From an uncultured Aquimarina sp. (GTDB lineage: Bacteria; Bacteroidota; Bacteroidia; Flavobacteriales; Flavobacteriaceae), in NCBI RefSeq assembly GCF_947500065.1, contig NZ_CANMQT010000005.1, positions 248,001 through 312,000 of the forward strand: 64,000 bases of DNA, given 5' to 3'. Below are positions 1 through 10,300 of the stretch, piece after piece. The translations under genes were made by a program, and so were the position numbers. The notes beneath the pieces were generated by a model. That model was not told where the DNA came from. It saw only the letters and a list, made by a program, of their open reading frames with translations, and did no database searches. The first letter of the stretch is position 1, and every line of letters starts with the position of its first letter.

Positions 1-3000
1 ATTTGTAACATCTATCGTAGTTAAGGAATTGTAACCTACATCTAAGGTTTTTATCGCACGAAAATCTTCAATACCTGTTAAATCCGAAATACTTTTATTC
101 TCTACGTCTAAGGTTTCTAGTCCTTCAATAAGTTGTGTTGGCACTTGTCCGTCTCCAGAAATATCATCGTATCCTAAAGCTTCTAATTCTGCTTCAAAAT
201 TAGCATCTGATATAGCTGTGTAACGACAGTAAGTCCCTTCGTTAAAGGTTACACCAGTATCTACATTGTTTGCCCAAATAGTATTACCAGCACTGTAAGC
301 TGCATCGTCTACAAGGATACAAGACAAATTAGGATTACTAGAGGCGTTAAACTCGCTAATAAGTGTGTTGTTTCCGTTTTGAATATTCAAGTTATATAAA
401 TTGGTTTCGGAACAGTTTAAAACGCGTAGATTGGTAAGTGTACTTACATCTAAATTTTCTATCGGAGTTTGGTTGATTCGTAATTGTAGTATCGCTGTAT
501 TATTAGTTAAGTCTATACTTTCAAGTCCTGTATCGTGTACTTGTAATTCAGTCAATAGTGGATTGCTTGAAACATCTAAAGAAGTAATACTTGTAGAACT
601 TGCAATTAATCGATTTAGCAACGGGTTATTACTTACGTCTAAACTAGTTAGATTCGAGTTTGAAAAAATATTTAATTCTTCTAAAGCTGAATTATTAGTT
701 AAATCTAGATTTGTAATATTAGTTGTATTTGCTCCTAATTTTTTTAAAGCTGTGTTATTTGAAACATCCAGACTTGTTAAGTTATTTAGACTAACATATA
801 GTTCTTCTAATAATAAGTTGTTTGATACATCTATGCTTGTTAGGTTATTAAATTCACAACTTAATTTTTTTAATGCTGTAAAATCTTGTATTCCTGTTAA
901 GTCAGAAATGGATTGTAATGTTACATTCAGGTTAGCTACATTTTCAATAGCTGCTGTTGGTACTAATCCATCATTAGATATATCGTCGTAACTCGATAAT
1001 GCCGCTTCGAAATTGGCATCTGGTATCGCAGTATAACGACAATAGGTATCATTAAAACTTGTTGCAGCGTCTTTAGTCCATGTACTATAATCATTAGCTA
1101 AATCATCTACCAAAATACAGCTTAAATTAGGGTTGCTAGAAGCATCAAAATCAGTAATAGCTGTATTATTCCCATTCTTTACATTTAAATACGATAAGCT
1201 GTTCTGAGAACAATTTAGATTTGTTAATGCTGTTTGTAACGAAACATCTAGCGCTGTAATTTGTGTGTTTTGTACCCTTAGTTCTTCAATCAAAGGGTTT
1301 TGACTAAAATCTACATTAGCGATAGGAGTCTGATGCAAATAAACTAATCTTAACAACGGATTGTTTGAAAAATCTATAGTAGTAATACCTGTATTATTAG
1401 CTTTAAATGCCTGTAGGTTAGTATTAGAATCAATATCTAAACTGGTTAATGTCGCCATATTATACACATCTAAGTGTACTAATTGTGTATTATTTGAAAC
1501 ATCTAATATTGCTATGTTATTGGTATCACATCGCAAAGTTGATAAATTAACATTATTAGAAACATCAAGGGTTGTTAAGTTATTATCTGATATTCTTAAG
1601 GATACTAACTCCGTATTATTGAGAACGTTTACAGTTGCAAGTGAATTCTCCTTCAACATCAAACTTTCTAGATTTAAATTATTAGAAAGATCTATTGTTG
1701 TTAAAGCATTATTAAAACAAGATAATGACGTTAATGCTTTAAAATCTTCTATTCCTGTTATATCTAAAATTCCTTCACTATCTACATTAAGGTCTGTAAC
1801 AACTTCTATTAAAACAGTTGGTACTTGACCATCTGCTGAAATATCATCATAACCTAATGTTTCTAAAGCAGCTTCGAAATTAGCATCTGGAATAGCCGTA
1901 TAACGACAATAGGTATCGCTAAAACTTGTGGTAGCATCTTTAATCCAGAAAGTATAATCTTTATTTAAATCATCTACCAAAACACAGCTTAGATTCGCAT
2001 TCCCAGAAGCATCAAAATCCGTTATAATTTGATTGAAACCATTTTTAAAATTGAAAGAGCTCAACTCATTATCTGCACATTCAACTTGTGTCAAGGCAAC
2101 ATTTGTAGTAAGATCTAATTCCGTTAAATTATTCCCAGAAAGCCTTATAATTCTTAAAACAGTTTGATTTGATAAATCTATGTTGATTAAATTACTATCG
2201 GTTAGGTTTACATTTTCTAGTAATGGATTTTGTAAAAAATCGATACTCGTTAGTGAATTACCACTTAAATATAGGTAGGCTAAATCTGGATTATTAGTTA
2301 CATCCAAACTTGTAATACCTGTTTCATTAAGATTAAGTGTTCTGAGGTTTGTATTTGTAGCAACATCAACCGTTGAAAAGGTATTGTTCCTTAAATTCAA
2401 ATTTGTTAAACCTGTATTCGCACTTACATCTACCGTTGTTAGTTGGTTATATCTTCCCGATACTTCACTAAGGATTGTATTTGTTCCCAGAACCAAGTTA
2501 ACTACATCATTATTATCAAAATTTAAGATTTGTAGGTTTCCATTATTACTAACATCTAAATTGGTTAACCCATTATCATTTACATTTAGATCTATTAAAT
2601 CGGTAAAGTCTTCAATCCCTGTTACATCTGCAATAGACTGATTGCTTACATCTAAGTTAGCTACCACTTCTATTAAGGATGTTGGTACTTGTCCATCGCT
2701 AGAAATATCATCATATCCTAAGGCTTCTAAAGCTGCTTCAAAATTAGCATCTGGTATGGCTGTATAATTACAATAATTAGTGGTAAACGTTGCTCCACCA
2801 TTATTCGTCCAATTGGCAGTACTCCAAGCGACATCGTCTACTTTAATACAGCTTAGGTTTGAATTTCCTCCTGCATGGAAATAGGTGAAATTGGTATTAT
2901 TTCCGTTTTTAATATTTAATCCTGTAAGATCATTACTTTGAACAGAGAAATTGGTTAAAGAAGTATACGTTGAAAAATCGTACTCTCCAGATAAGTTACA

Positions 3001-3330
3001 ACCAGACAATGTTATCCTTGTAATTATGGATGGATCTGCTATAGTAAAAGAAGATAAGTTAGCGTTATTGTATACTATTAATTCCTTAAGTGCGGTATTA
3101 CTACTTACATCTACCGTAGTTAGACCATTATTGTCTGCATATAGTTCTTCTAGTGCTGTAAAATCTTCAATACCCGTTAAATCGGTAATATTTTCTAAAC
3201 GTATATTTAATGAAGTAACCGTATTAATTAATGACGTAGGTACTTTGTCATCTCCCAAATAGTTATCATACCCTAAGTTGTATAGAGCCGCTTCAAAATT
3301 TGCGTCTGGGATTTGGGTGTAGGCCATTTC
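1..3330 (-). repeat. Leucine-rich repeat array, five modules, inside the M4 protease gene
   Basis: Units of about 21 residues with the pattern LTSLDVSNNxxLxxL repeat here. They are grouped in modules that start near 3320, 2760, 1900, 1030 and 215 with IPDANFE, then GYDDIS.DGQVPT, then TGIEDF, and end with NGNN...NLSCILVDD. The codons of neighbouring units are similar, so recombination between units is possible. The array continues past the left edge. Confidence 0.9.
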
Positions 3331-5910
3331 ATTCACTGTAAAGTTTCCTATACGTTTCGCACACAATTCATCTCCATAAGTTGCCCATACCTCGTAGGTA
3401 TCCGCAGCTAAATCGGTTAATTCTGCAGTCCCTGTATTATCATTGAATACATAACCGTATGAAATTCCTCCATCTATACTAAACTTTATTTGTGTTTGTG
3501 TTGGTTCGTCTGGAAAACTAACTTGTATAATTCCATTAATTTCAGCAATATCAGCTTCAATAATAGCATCTACCGTTGCAGTTACCGTTGGTATTGAAGT
3601 TACTGTGTAGGTTCCTACTTCCCTTGGACATTCGTCTCCTCCGCGTCTTACCCATACATTATAATCGCCTGCATCTAAGTCTGATATAGTTTGTGAACCC
3701 GAAGTATCAGCATAATTATAAGGATAGGTTGCGCCTCCATCGATACTAAATTCTAGGTTAGATAGATTTGAAACTTCATTAAAATTAACCGTCAACGAAC
3801 CGTCTGTAGCACTTGTACATCCTGCGCCGTTTGGCACCACACTAGTTACATCTGGCAATGTTTTTACATATAAATATCTATTGTTTGTCGTTGTAGTAGT
3901 ACCACAATCGTTAAAAAATTTTAATCTAAAACGAACGCCATCTAATGCTTCAGTTGGATTGGTAATGGTTAATGTATTTGTTGCTACTCCAGCATATGTA
4001 GTATCATCACTTAAATCTACCCAAGATCCACTAGCATCATTTTGCCAAATCATAGTATTTGCATAATCTGCTTCGGCAGTAAATGTTGCAATTTCGTCTA
4101 CACAAACTGTTTGATCCGAAGTATCTACAATAATAGATGGATTCTGTCCGGTATATTGAGCTCCTACTCCTGCGGCATACCAAGCATTTGTTACTGCTTC
4201 TTCTTCATTAGAACAGTTGCCATATAAATCTTTAGCAGCTTGTATTGCTGCTGCTCTTGCATCTTCATAATCCGAAGTAGATGTTAAATAAACAGACTCC
4301 ATTCGATACGCTATGGCTGCTGATTTATCTATACCTATTGCTGAAACTGAATAACTATCAGCATTATCATTCGTTCCTGATCCACCCTCTGTTATTAAAT
4401 AAAACCAATAATTTAAAACACCACTATTGGTATGTACGCCACAATAATCATTATTTGTACCGTCTGGTGTACACCCTACAACATCATACCAATACGTACC
4501 GCCATAGGTATCTGGTTGTCCATAAGCATTCGGATTAGACATAGATCTAAAAGTTCCACCTCCATTTTCATCATTAATTAACCACGGGGATTTTGTTGTT
4601 CCATGGTTCGTTGTAGCATACATATCAATTGCAGCTGCCCATATATCAGACATACCTTCATTTAATGCTCCCGATTCTAACTCATAATCCAAATTAGAAT
4701 TTGCATTAGTAATACCGTGTCCTATTTCATGACTAACAACATCTAGATTTGTTAGTGGAGTAAATGAGCCTGCTCCATCACCATAAACCATAAAACCTCT
4801 TTGGTTGTTAAAAGAAATCCAAGCCGCATTGGTGTAATCAGTGTCAAAATGCACATAAGATACTATTGAGGCATCATTCCCATCATAACTATCTCTTCCG
4901 TGTTCGTTTTTCCAATAGTCATAAACTACTTGTGCTCCCCAATGCGCATCTAATGCATATTGATCTTCATTTGCACTCATTTCTCCGGCTGTCCAGTTGT
5001 TATCATTATCGGTAAAATCAGTTACAAAAGCTGAGTTGTAATCATTTAAAACATCATGATTATTAAAATTAACAGTTACAATCCCGTTACGTGTTCCAGA
5101 GCCATGATTATGACCTTGTCCTGTACTCGCTCTGGTTTGATCGTATAAAACATAATCGGTATCTAGGGTAGTTTCTATAGTTTTCGAACCAGAATAAACT
5201 GTTTCTCCTAGACCAGAAACTAAAGGAACATTAATATTTCCTGTATGATTATGAGGTGCATCTGCATGATTAGAATCAAAACAAGATCTAATTAAACTTG
5301 TATATTTTATTACACTACCGGTTTGTGCGTCTATATAAACCCTTCCCATTTTTAATTCTGGGGTAGAAGTTCCAATACCTATAGCATACGCTAAGCGCAT
5401 AGTATCATCTTTTCTGTTTGGAAGTATCAGCAATTCTGGTTCTGGAACAACTGTTTTAGAAAAATCATTATCACCAATCCAAAACACATCATTAGACCCT
5501 ATATATTTTTTTGCTATATTTTCTATTTGCGTAGTAGAAATATTAATAGTTGTCTTAACTCCTTCAGCATCAAAATAAACTCCGTTGAAGCTTTCTTTCA
5601 ATCCATTTTTTTCATGTATTTTGATAACACCATGTACTACTTTTATTCCGTTATGATACTGTTGATAGGTTCTATGAACGAATCCTTTTCTATCCGTTTT
5701 TGTACCAATAAGTCGAAACTCTGTCAGGGCAGTAGATCGAATACTTTTACTCAAAGTTGTAGACTGAACACTATTACTTAAAATACTAGTAATAGAACCC
5801 GTTTTTTGAGTAGATGGAATTTCTGTTAAAGGGATTTTTACAATTTTTGATTGCTGTCCAATTGCAAGTACTGTAAATAGCATGAAATAGAAACGTAGAA
5901 ATTTTGTCAT
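1..5910 (-). CDS. Secreted M4 (thermolysin-like) metalloprotease with leucine-rich repeats, partial
   Basis: The frame is open from an ATG at 5910 to the left edge (1970 codons), so the C-terminus is missing. A Sec signal peptide covers about residues 1-20. A propeptide of the FTP/PepSY type follows, then an M4 catalytic domain at about 250-570. The zinc motif HEIGH is near residue 393, the third ligand lies in GALNEGMSD about 20 residues later, and the catalytic His lies in GVHTNSGV near 493. Two Ig-like FSIDGG domains follow (about 620-860). From about residue 865 there are five leucine-rich modules, each opening with YTxIPDANFE (IPDANFE or ISDANFE). By family knowledge it is an extracellular endopeptidase; the repeats probably bind a partner or polymer. 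The missing end probably carries the same dockerin-like tail as the neighbouring giants. That last point is inference. Confidence 0.93.
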   Translation of the reverse strand, partial: MTKFLRFYFMLFTVLAIGQQSKIVKIPLTEIPSTQKTGSITSILSNSVQSTTLSKSIRSTALTEFRLIGTKTDRKGFVHRTYQQYHNGIKVVHGVIKIHEKNGLKESFNGVYFDAEGVKTTINISTTQIENIAKKYIGSNDVFWIGDNDFSKTVVPEPELLILPNRKDDTMRLAYAIGIGTSTPELKMGRVYIDAQTGSVIKYTSLIRSCFDSNHADAPHNHTGNINVPLVSGLGETVYSGSKTIETTLDTDYVLYDQTRASTGQGHNHGSGTRNGIVTVNFNNHDVLNDYNSAFVTDFTDNDNNWTAGEMSANEDQYALDAHWGAQVVYDYWKNEHGRDSYDGNDASIVSYVHFDTDYTNAAWISFNNQRGFMVYGDGAGSFTPLTNLDVVSHEIGHGITNANSNLDYELESGALNEGMSDIWAAAIDMYATTNHGTTKSPWLINDENGGGTFRSMSNPNAYGQPDTYGGTYWYDVVGCTPDGTNNDYCGVHTNSGVLNYWFYLITEGGSGTNDNADSYSVSAIGIDKSAAIAYRMESVYLTSTSDYEDARAAAIQAAKDLYGNCSNEEEAVTNAWYAAGVGAQYTGQNPSIIVDTSDQTVCVDEIATFTAEADYANTMIWQNDASGSWVDLSDDTTYAGVATNTLTITNPTEALDGVRFRLKFFNDCGTTTTTNNRYLYVKTLPDVTSVVPNGAGCTSATDGSLTVNFNEVSNLSNLEFSIDGGATYPYNYADTSGSQTISDLDAGDYNVWVRRGGDECPREVGTYTVTSIPTVTATVDAIIEADIAEINGIIQVSFPDEPTQTQIKFSIDGGISYGYVFNDNTGTAELTDLAADTYEVWATYGDELCAKRIGNFTVNEMAYTQIPDANFEAALYNLGYDNYLGDDKVPTSLINTVTSLNIRLENITDLTGIEDFTALEELYADNNGLTTVDVSSNTALKELIVYNNANLSSFTIADPSIITRITLSGCNLSGEYDFSTYTSLTNFSVQSNDLTGLNIKNGNNTNFTYFHAGGNSNLSCIKVDDVAWSTANWTNNGGATFTTNYCNYTAIPDANFEAALEALGYDDISSDGQVPTSLIEVVANLDVSNQSIADVTGIEDFTDLIDLNVNDNGLTNLDVSNNGNLQILNFDNNDVVNLVLGTNTILSEVSGRYNQLTTVDVSANTGLTNLNLRNNTFSTVDVATNTNLRTLNLNETGITSLDVTNNPDLAYLYLSGNSLTSIDFLQNPLLENVNLTDSNLINIDLSNQTVLRIIRLSGNNLTELDLTTNVALTQVECADNELSSFNFKNGFNQIITDFDASGNANLSCVLVDDLNKDYTFWIKDATTSFSDTYCRYTAIPDANFEAALETLGYDDISADGQVPTVLIEVVTDLNVDSEGILDITGIEDFKALTSLSCFNNALTTIDLSNNLNLESLMLKENSLATVNVLNNTELVSLRISDNNLTTLDVSNNVNLSTLRCDTNNIAILDVSNNTQLVHLDVYNMATLTSLDIDSNTNLQAFKANNTGITTIDFSNNPLLRLVYLHQTPIANVDFSQNPLIEELRVQNTQITALDVSLQTALTNLNCSQNSLSYLNVKNGNNTAITDFDASSNPNLSCILVDDLANDYSTWTKDAATSFNDTYCRYTAIPDANFEAALSSYDDISNDGLVPTAAIENVANLNVTLQSISDLTGIQDFTALKKLSCEFNNLTSIDVSNNLLLEELYVSLNNLTSLDVSNNTALKKLGANTTNITNLDLTNNSALEELNIFSNSNLTSLDVSNNPLLNRLIASSTSITSLDVSSNPLLTELQVHDTGLESIDLTNNTAILQLRINQTPIENLDVSTLTNLRVLNCSETNLYNLNIQNGNNTLISEFNASSNPNLSCILVDDAAYSAGNTIWANNVDTGVTFNEGTYCRYTAISDANFEAELEALGYDDISGDGQVPTQLIEGLETLDVENKSISDLTGIEDFRAIKTLDVGYNSLTTIDVTN

Positions 5911-5949
5911 AATTCGGGGTATTAGAATATTAATAATATAAACCTGATG

Positions 5950-6009
5950 CAATAGTAGGTTTTATACCTAAACAACCAAAGAAAAAACGGGGTGCAAAAC
6001 AGGGTGCAA
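5950..6009 (-). promoter_or_regulatory. Candidate promoter of the M4 protease gene with upstream direct repeats
   Basis: On the minus strand a TTTG (5977-5980) is followed after 19 bases by TACTATTG (5950-5957), one mismatch from the Bacteroidota -7 box TAnnTTTG. Eight to ten bases upstream of the -33 box are two copies of TTGCACC, at 6003-6009 and 5991-5997, spaced 12 bases start to start. The ATG is 40 bases downstream of the -7 box. The repeats look like an activator site; the same arrangement stands before the giant at 23812. Confidence 0.5.
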
Positions 6010-6161
6010 CAACCATAAGTATTTGATTTACAGTGATTTTATAATAAAAAAGACAATGATTAAACTGGGGAAAGTTTATGCTTATTTTTAAACAAAATTA
6101 GTTTAGCGACTTCCTGTTTATCAATCTTTAGCTTCGCGATGATATTTCTTAGAGAAATTAT

Positions 6162-6296
6162 TTATTCCTGATCTGATAATTCACTCAGATCAGTTGATAT
6201 TAAAGCCTCTTTTATCGAATCTATAAGTTCGTTTCTAAAACAAGAAACTTTGGTATGTAGTTTCTGGATAAAAACCAGGAAGTGCATTGTAATCAT
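6162..6296 (-). other. Possible 44-codon ORF, perhaps a gene remnant
   Basis: An ATG at 6296 opens 44 codons that end ELIDSIKEALISTDLSELSD plus two residues before a TAA. The same frame then continues for about 33 protein-like codons (IISLRNIIAKLKIDKQEVAK). That run looks like a small helical protein interrupted by one stop. A 9-bp inverted repeat (6168-6176 with 6185-6193, CTGATCTGA) overlaps its end. Apart from this and the promoter, I see nothing in the 5911-6494 gap before the downstream terminator. It may be a decayed regulator or chance. Confidence 0.25.
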
Positions 6297-6383
6297 CTCT
6301 ATTTTTTTTTTAGATACACTAATTCTTATTAATGTCAATCATTCTTTTAGATAAAAATGTTAGTATATTCTTTAATCATAAAA

Positions 6384-6411
6384 AAACCACTTCGACATCT
6401 CGAAGTGGTTT
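6384..6411 (-). terminator. Rho-independent terminator of the giant/T9SS operon
   Basis: A perfect 12-bp stem (6384-6395 with 6400-6411, AAACCACTTCGA) has a 4-base loop. On the minus strand it is followed by a run of T. It lies 84 bases after the stop of the T9SS protein and directly follows the conserved hairpin element. Confidence 0.85.
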
Positions 6412-6455
6412 ACCTTTGCAACCTTAAGTAACTACGACCCCTTAACCTCGTAGAT
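6412..6455 (-). ncRNA. Conserved 3' hairpin element, copy 1 (putative structured RNA)
   Basis: Reading the minus strand, CTACGA (6437-6432 as paired bases on the plus strand) pairs with TCGTAG around a 10-base loop GGTTAAGGGG. A conserved stretch ending AGGTTGCAA follows, then the terminator. A near-identical copy occurs at 17498-17541, again directly before a terminator. The conservation of the loop as well as the stem suggests an RNA function rather than a plain terminator. The function is unknown to me. Confidence 0.5.
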
Positions 6456-6494
6456 CTATTATGCAAAAAATATGTAATGAATACTATTTAACTA

Positions 6495-7355
6495 TTAGCT
6501 CTTTACTAATTTGATCATTTTCTTAATCTGATTGGAAGATATTTTCACAAAATATACTCCTACAGATAATTCTTTCACAGAAATAGCTTCATCGATAGTA
6601 TCAGCAGTTATTTCTTTTACCAGTCCACCATTAATATCAAATATCTTTACTTCATCTATTGATGATGTAGCACCTTGGATTGTAAAACTGCTAATTGCCG
6701 GATTAGGAGATACGATAATATCATGTAATGTATCAGAAACCTCATCTATATTCAATAAAGGATCCATCAAATCATACATCACTAATCCAGATTCATTTCC
6801 TCCATAGAAATCAGTATCTGTAATAGGTGTTCCATCGATATCTGCTCCAAAAAAATTAGATAGATCAAAACTTCCTCCAGAATTAGCTGCTAAATCAACA
6901 ATCACAGCATCCGTGTTTTCTGTTAAGGTAATATCTCCGCTAGTTGGCATATTAGCTACAACAAAAGAAAACAAAGGAATCTGTTGCCCTGCAGTATGTG
7001 AAGCAATCGTCAATTGTGAAGAAGCTTCTCTACTAAACGTCCATAAATCTCTGGTACCATCCCCTGCTGTAAAACCATTCAAAACTGCGGCTGTAAAATT
7101 GGTGTTATCATCCCAATTAGAACCATTAATCTGAGTGAAACTTGTAAGGGTATTACCAGTAGAAATAGAAATCGTGATATTCACAGAACCTACTTCTACA
7201 GATCCATTGGCAAAATCAGGAACAATCACAAAAGTATATTCATAAATCTCTCCTGTATTATTAAAATCTCGTACCAATCCATATTGATAGGTTTGTGCAG
7301 TCATCGCGACAACTCCGAATAGAAGAGTTATGATAAATGTTAGTTGTTTTTTCAT
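6495..7355 (-). CDS. T9SS-sorted surface protein, possibly a cohesin-like receptor
   Basis: This 286-residue protein has a signal peptide ending at about VVAMTAQ and a type A T9SS sorting domain at the C-terminus (about 213-286; SPNP...VKIFDINGG...GVYFVKI...KMIKLVKS). It should therefore cross the outer membrane and be anchored on the cell surface. Residues 20-180 form one beta-rich domain. Within it, NITISISTGNTLTSF near the start and a late PLFSFVVANMPTSGDITL stretch resemble the strand pattern of cohesins; this match is by eye only. The gene starts 27 bases after the giant at 7383-12845, which ends in dockerin-like loops. I infer that it may hold that protein on the surface. Confidence 0.8.
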   Translation of the reverse strand: MKKQLTFIITLLFGVVAMTAQTYQYGLVRDFNNTGEIYEYTFVIVPDFANGSVEVGSVNITISISTGNTLTSFTQINGSNWDDNTNFTAAVLNGFTAGDGTRDLWTFSREASSQLTIASHTAGQQIPLFSFVVANMPTSGDITLTENTDAVIVDLAANSGGSFDLSNFFGADIDGTPITDTDFYGGNESGLVMYDLMDPLLNIDEVSDTLHDIIVSPNPAISSFTIQGATSSIDEVKIFDINGGLVKEITADTIDEAISVKELSVGVYFVKISSNQIKKMIKLVKS

Positions 7356-7382
7356 TTTTTAATCTTTTTAATGAGAAAAAGT

Positions 7383-10300
7383 TTATTTATTATTTTGAGC
7401 AGCTAAGGCCTTCATTTTTTCCAACATCATAGTATCCAAAGCAATACGCTTAGTACTCACCTCCTCTGGTAACTGCTCGGTAATAGTAAATCCATAGAAC
7501 TGGATGAAGGAATTTATAGGATGGTTTAGAATATTATCTCGTACAAGGTTTGCATCATTATTATTCCCAATGATTTGAGTACCTCCTGTAAGATTTACAT
7601 CAGCATCATTATATCCTGTTACATTGAAACCATAAAACTGAATCGCTTGATTAATCGGATCATTAAGAATGGTATCTCGGATGGTATTGGCATCATTAGA
7701 ACTTCCGATCAGGTTGATCTTACCATCACCATTAGTATCTCCAGCCCACATCGCTAATATATCGGATGGCATACCATAAGTTGTCTGGGCATTGCCTCCA
7801 TAAGTAATCTGATTAGTAGCATCCGTAAAATCAATAGTTGTCGTGGTTGGTGACAAACTTATCGCAGCAGCTGTCATTATTCCCAAATGATTACGATGCT
7901 TGATCACTACATAATAATCTCCTACAGGAACATCAAACGTTAGTGGAGTTACTAAATCGTCAGCAACATCAACAATATCACCATCACGTTGTAATATCCC
8001 TGATTGTCCAGCAATAACTACAGTTGGATCTGTAGCGTCCCTCAATTCTACCCAAATCCAATCTACGGTAGAATTAGAACCTTCATCATCTAATCCGATT
8101 GACTCACTAATAATCGCCCCATCTCCATAAGGAGAAGTTGGACCATATATACCGCCTTCTACTCTTAAGTCATCTCGCATCAAACTTTCTTCGCCTACAT
8201 TAGGATTAAGTAATGCTCCTTGTAAAAAGACTTTAGGAGCAATAACCACTAGATTACAAGAAACTTCATTAAAACTTGCGGTCACATCAATACTTGTCCA
8301 ATTCGTAGTACTATATATTACGTTATCAACAAGGATACAGCGTAGACTTGGATTATTCGTAGCATTAAATGTACTGATATTGGCATTGGTTCCATTCTGG
8401 ATGTTAAGTGACTCTAATGAATTACTATTACAAGTAAAGTTTTTAAGAGCTGTATTAACACTTACATCCAAGCTTGTAATATTATTACTCTCTAATAAGA
8501 GGTCTTTTAATAAGAGGTTATTACTTACATCAATAGCGTTAAGTTGATTTCCAAAAAGATCAATTACAGTAAGTGCTGTATTATTACTTACATCTATTGA
8601 GGTAAGATCATTGTCATACATTCCTAGTTGTACTAAATCAGTATTATTAGTTACATCTATACTCGAAATTGAGTTTCCGTTAGCATATAAATTTTCTAAG
8701 GCAGTATTTGAAGATACATCCAGAGCAGAAAGTCCTGCAAACTGACAATCCAGCGTTTTTAAATTTATATTATTGCTTACATCAATTACACCTATGTTAT
8801 TGTCTGAAACTGTTAGACTTGTAAGTGCTACAAAGTCCTCAATTCCTGTTAGATCTGTAATCCCTTTATTATTTACATTAAGTGTAGTAACAACTTCGAT
8901 CAAAGTTGTTGGTACTTGTCCGTCACCTGAAATATCATCATATCCGAGGGCTTCTAATTCAGTTTCAAAATTGGCATCTGGTATTACTGTATATCGGCAA
9001 TAGGTGTCAGAAAAAGTAGTACTAGATTCAATATTTGTCCAATTGGTCGTGCTATATGCGGTATCATCTACCCGTATACAGCTAAGGTTAGACGAGGCTA
9101 CGGTTGTAAAGTTTGTAACATTTGTATTGTTTCCGTTTTGAACATTCAAGCTAGTTAAATTACTATTGCTACTTGCAGTTAGAGCTTGAAGATTTGTATT
9201 TAGACTGAGGTCTAATGAACTAATAGCCGTATTATTAACCCATAATGTTTCTAATAACAGATTATTACTCACATCCAAGCTAGTCAAATTACTATATCCA
9301 CAATTAAGAAAACTAAGGTTGGTATTATTACTTACATCCAATGATGTAAATAAATTATATGATATCGTAAGGCTTTCAAGTGCTGTAAAATCTTCTATTC
9401 CTGTAAAATCACTAATATCTTCAAATTGAGCTGTTATAGAAGTTACTCCTTGAATTAAAGCCGTCGGTACTTGTCCGTCGTCCGAAATATCATCATAACC
9501 TAAAGCTTCTAACACCGCTTCAAAATTAGCATCTGGAATTGCAGTATAACGACAATAGGTTAACGTATAATTTGTGGTAGCATCTTTTTCCCAATTTGAA
9601 TTCCCGGAACTATATGCAACGTCATCCACTAAAATACACGTAAGATTAAAATTAGTAGTTGCATCAAAAGAAGTGATATTTGCGTTATTCCCATTCTGAA
9701 GGTTCAGGTACGTCAATGTATTTCCTGTTCCTGAAACATTCAGTGTTTTTAGACCTGTATTAGTACTTACATCTAATGTTTCGAGATTGCTATTATTATA
9801 TACTTGAACATCTTCTAATGTTGTTATATCAGTTGTATTTAATGTGGTTAGGTTACCTTCATAACAATGTAATGTTGTTAGTGCTTTATTAGTTGTTATA
9901 TCAACGTTTGCTATCCCATTTCGATAAATATATAACTCTTCTAATGCTATTGCTCCGTTAAGATTAATACTCGAAACACTATCTTCATAACTATATAGTT
10001 TTTTTAATGCCGTATTTGTACTTACATCTAAACTCGTCAAGTTACTATGGTACACTTGTAATTCTTCTAAGGCAGTTGCATTTGATAAATCTATTGTTGC
10101 AAAACCAGCTTCGTAGCAATGTAATATCTTTAAAGCGCTCATATTACTAACATTTAGCGAATTACTTACAGCACTATTACAATATAACTCTTCAATAACT
10201 GTATTTCCGCTTAAATTTAAATCTGCAATATTATTAAAATACATTGTTAAGATTTTCAGAGATGTAAAATCTTCAATTCCTGTTATATCGGTAATACTTA

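Noticed and set aside
401..3262. Several open frames on the plus strand opposite the leucine-rich repeats
   Set aside because: They lie antisense to the repeat array and mirror its period (repeating LLxTSxLV-type patterns). They arise from the codon pattern of the real minus-strand gene and have no plausible promoters or domains.
4281..5781. Plus-strand frames over the M4 catalytic region
   Set aside because: The minus frame holds the intact HEIGH, GALNEGMSD and GVHTNSGV motifs. The plus frames have low-complexity composition.
6412..6455. Cyclic-di-GMP (GEMM) riboswitch, suggested by GCAA and the AAACCAC stem
   Set aside because: The conserved GEMM core and tetraloop-receptor layout cannot be recognised, and the element lies at the 3' end of transcripts and not in a leader.
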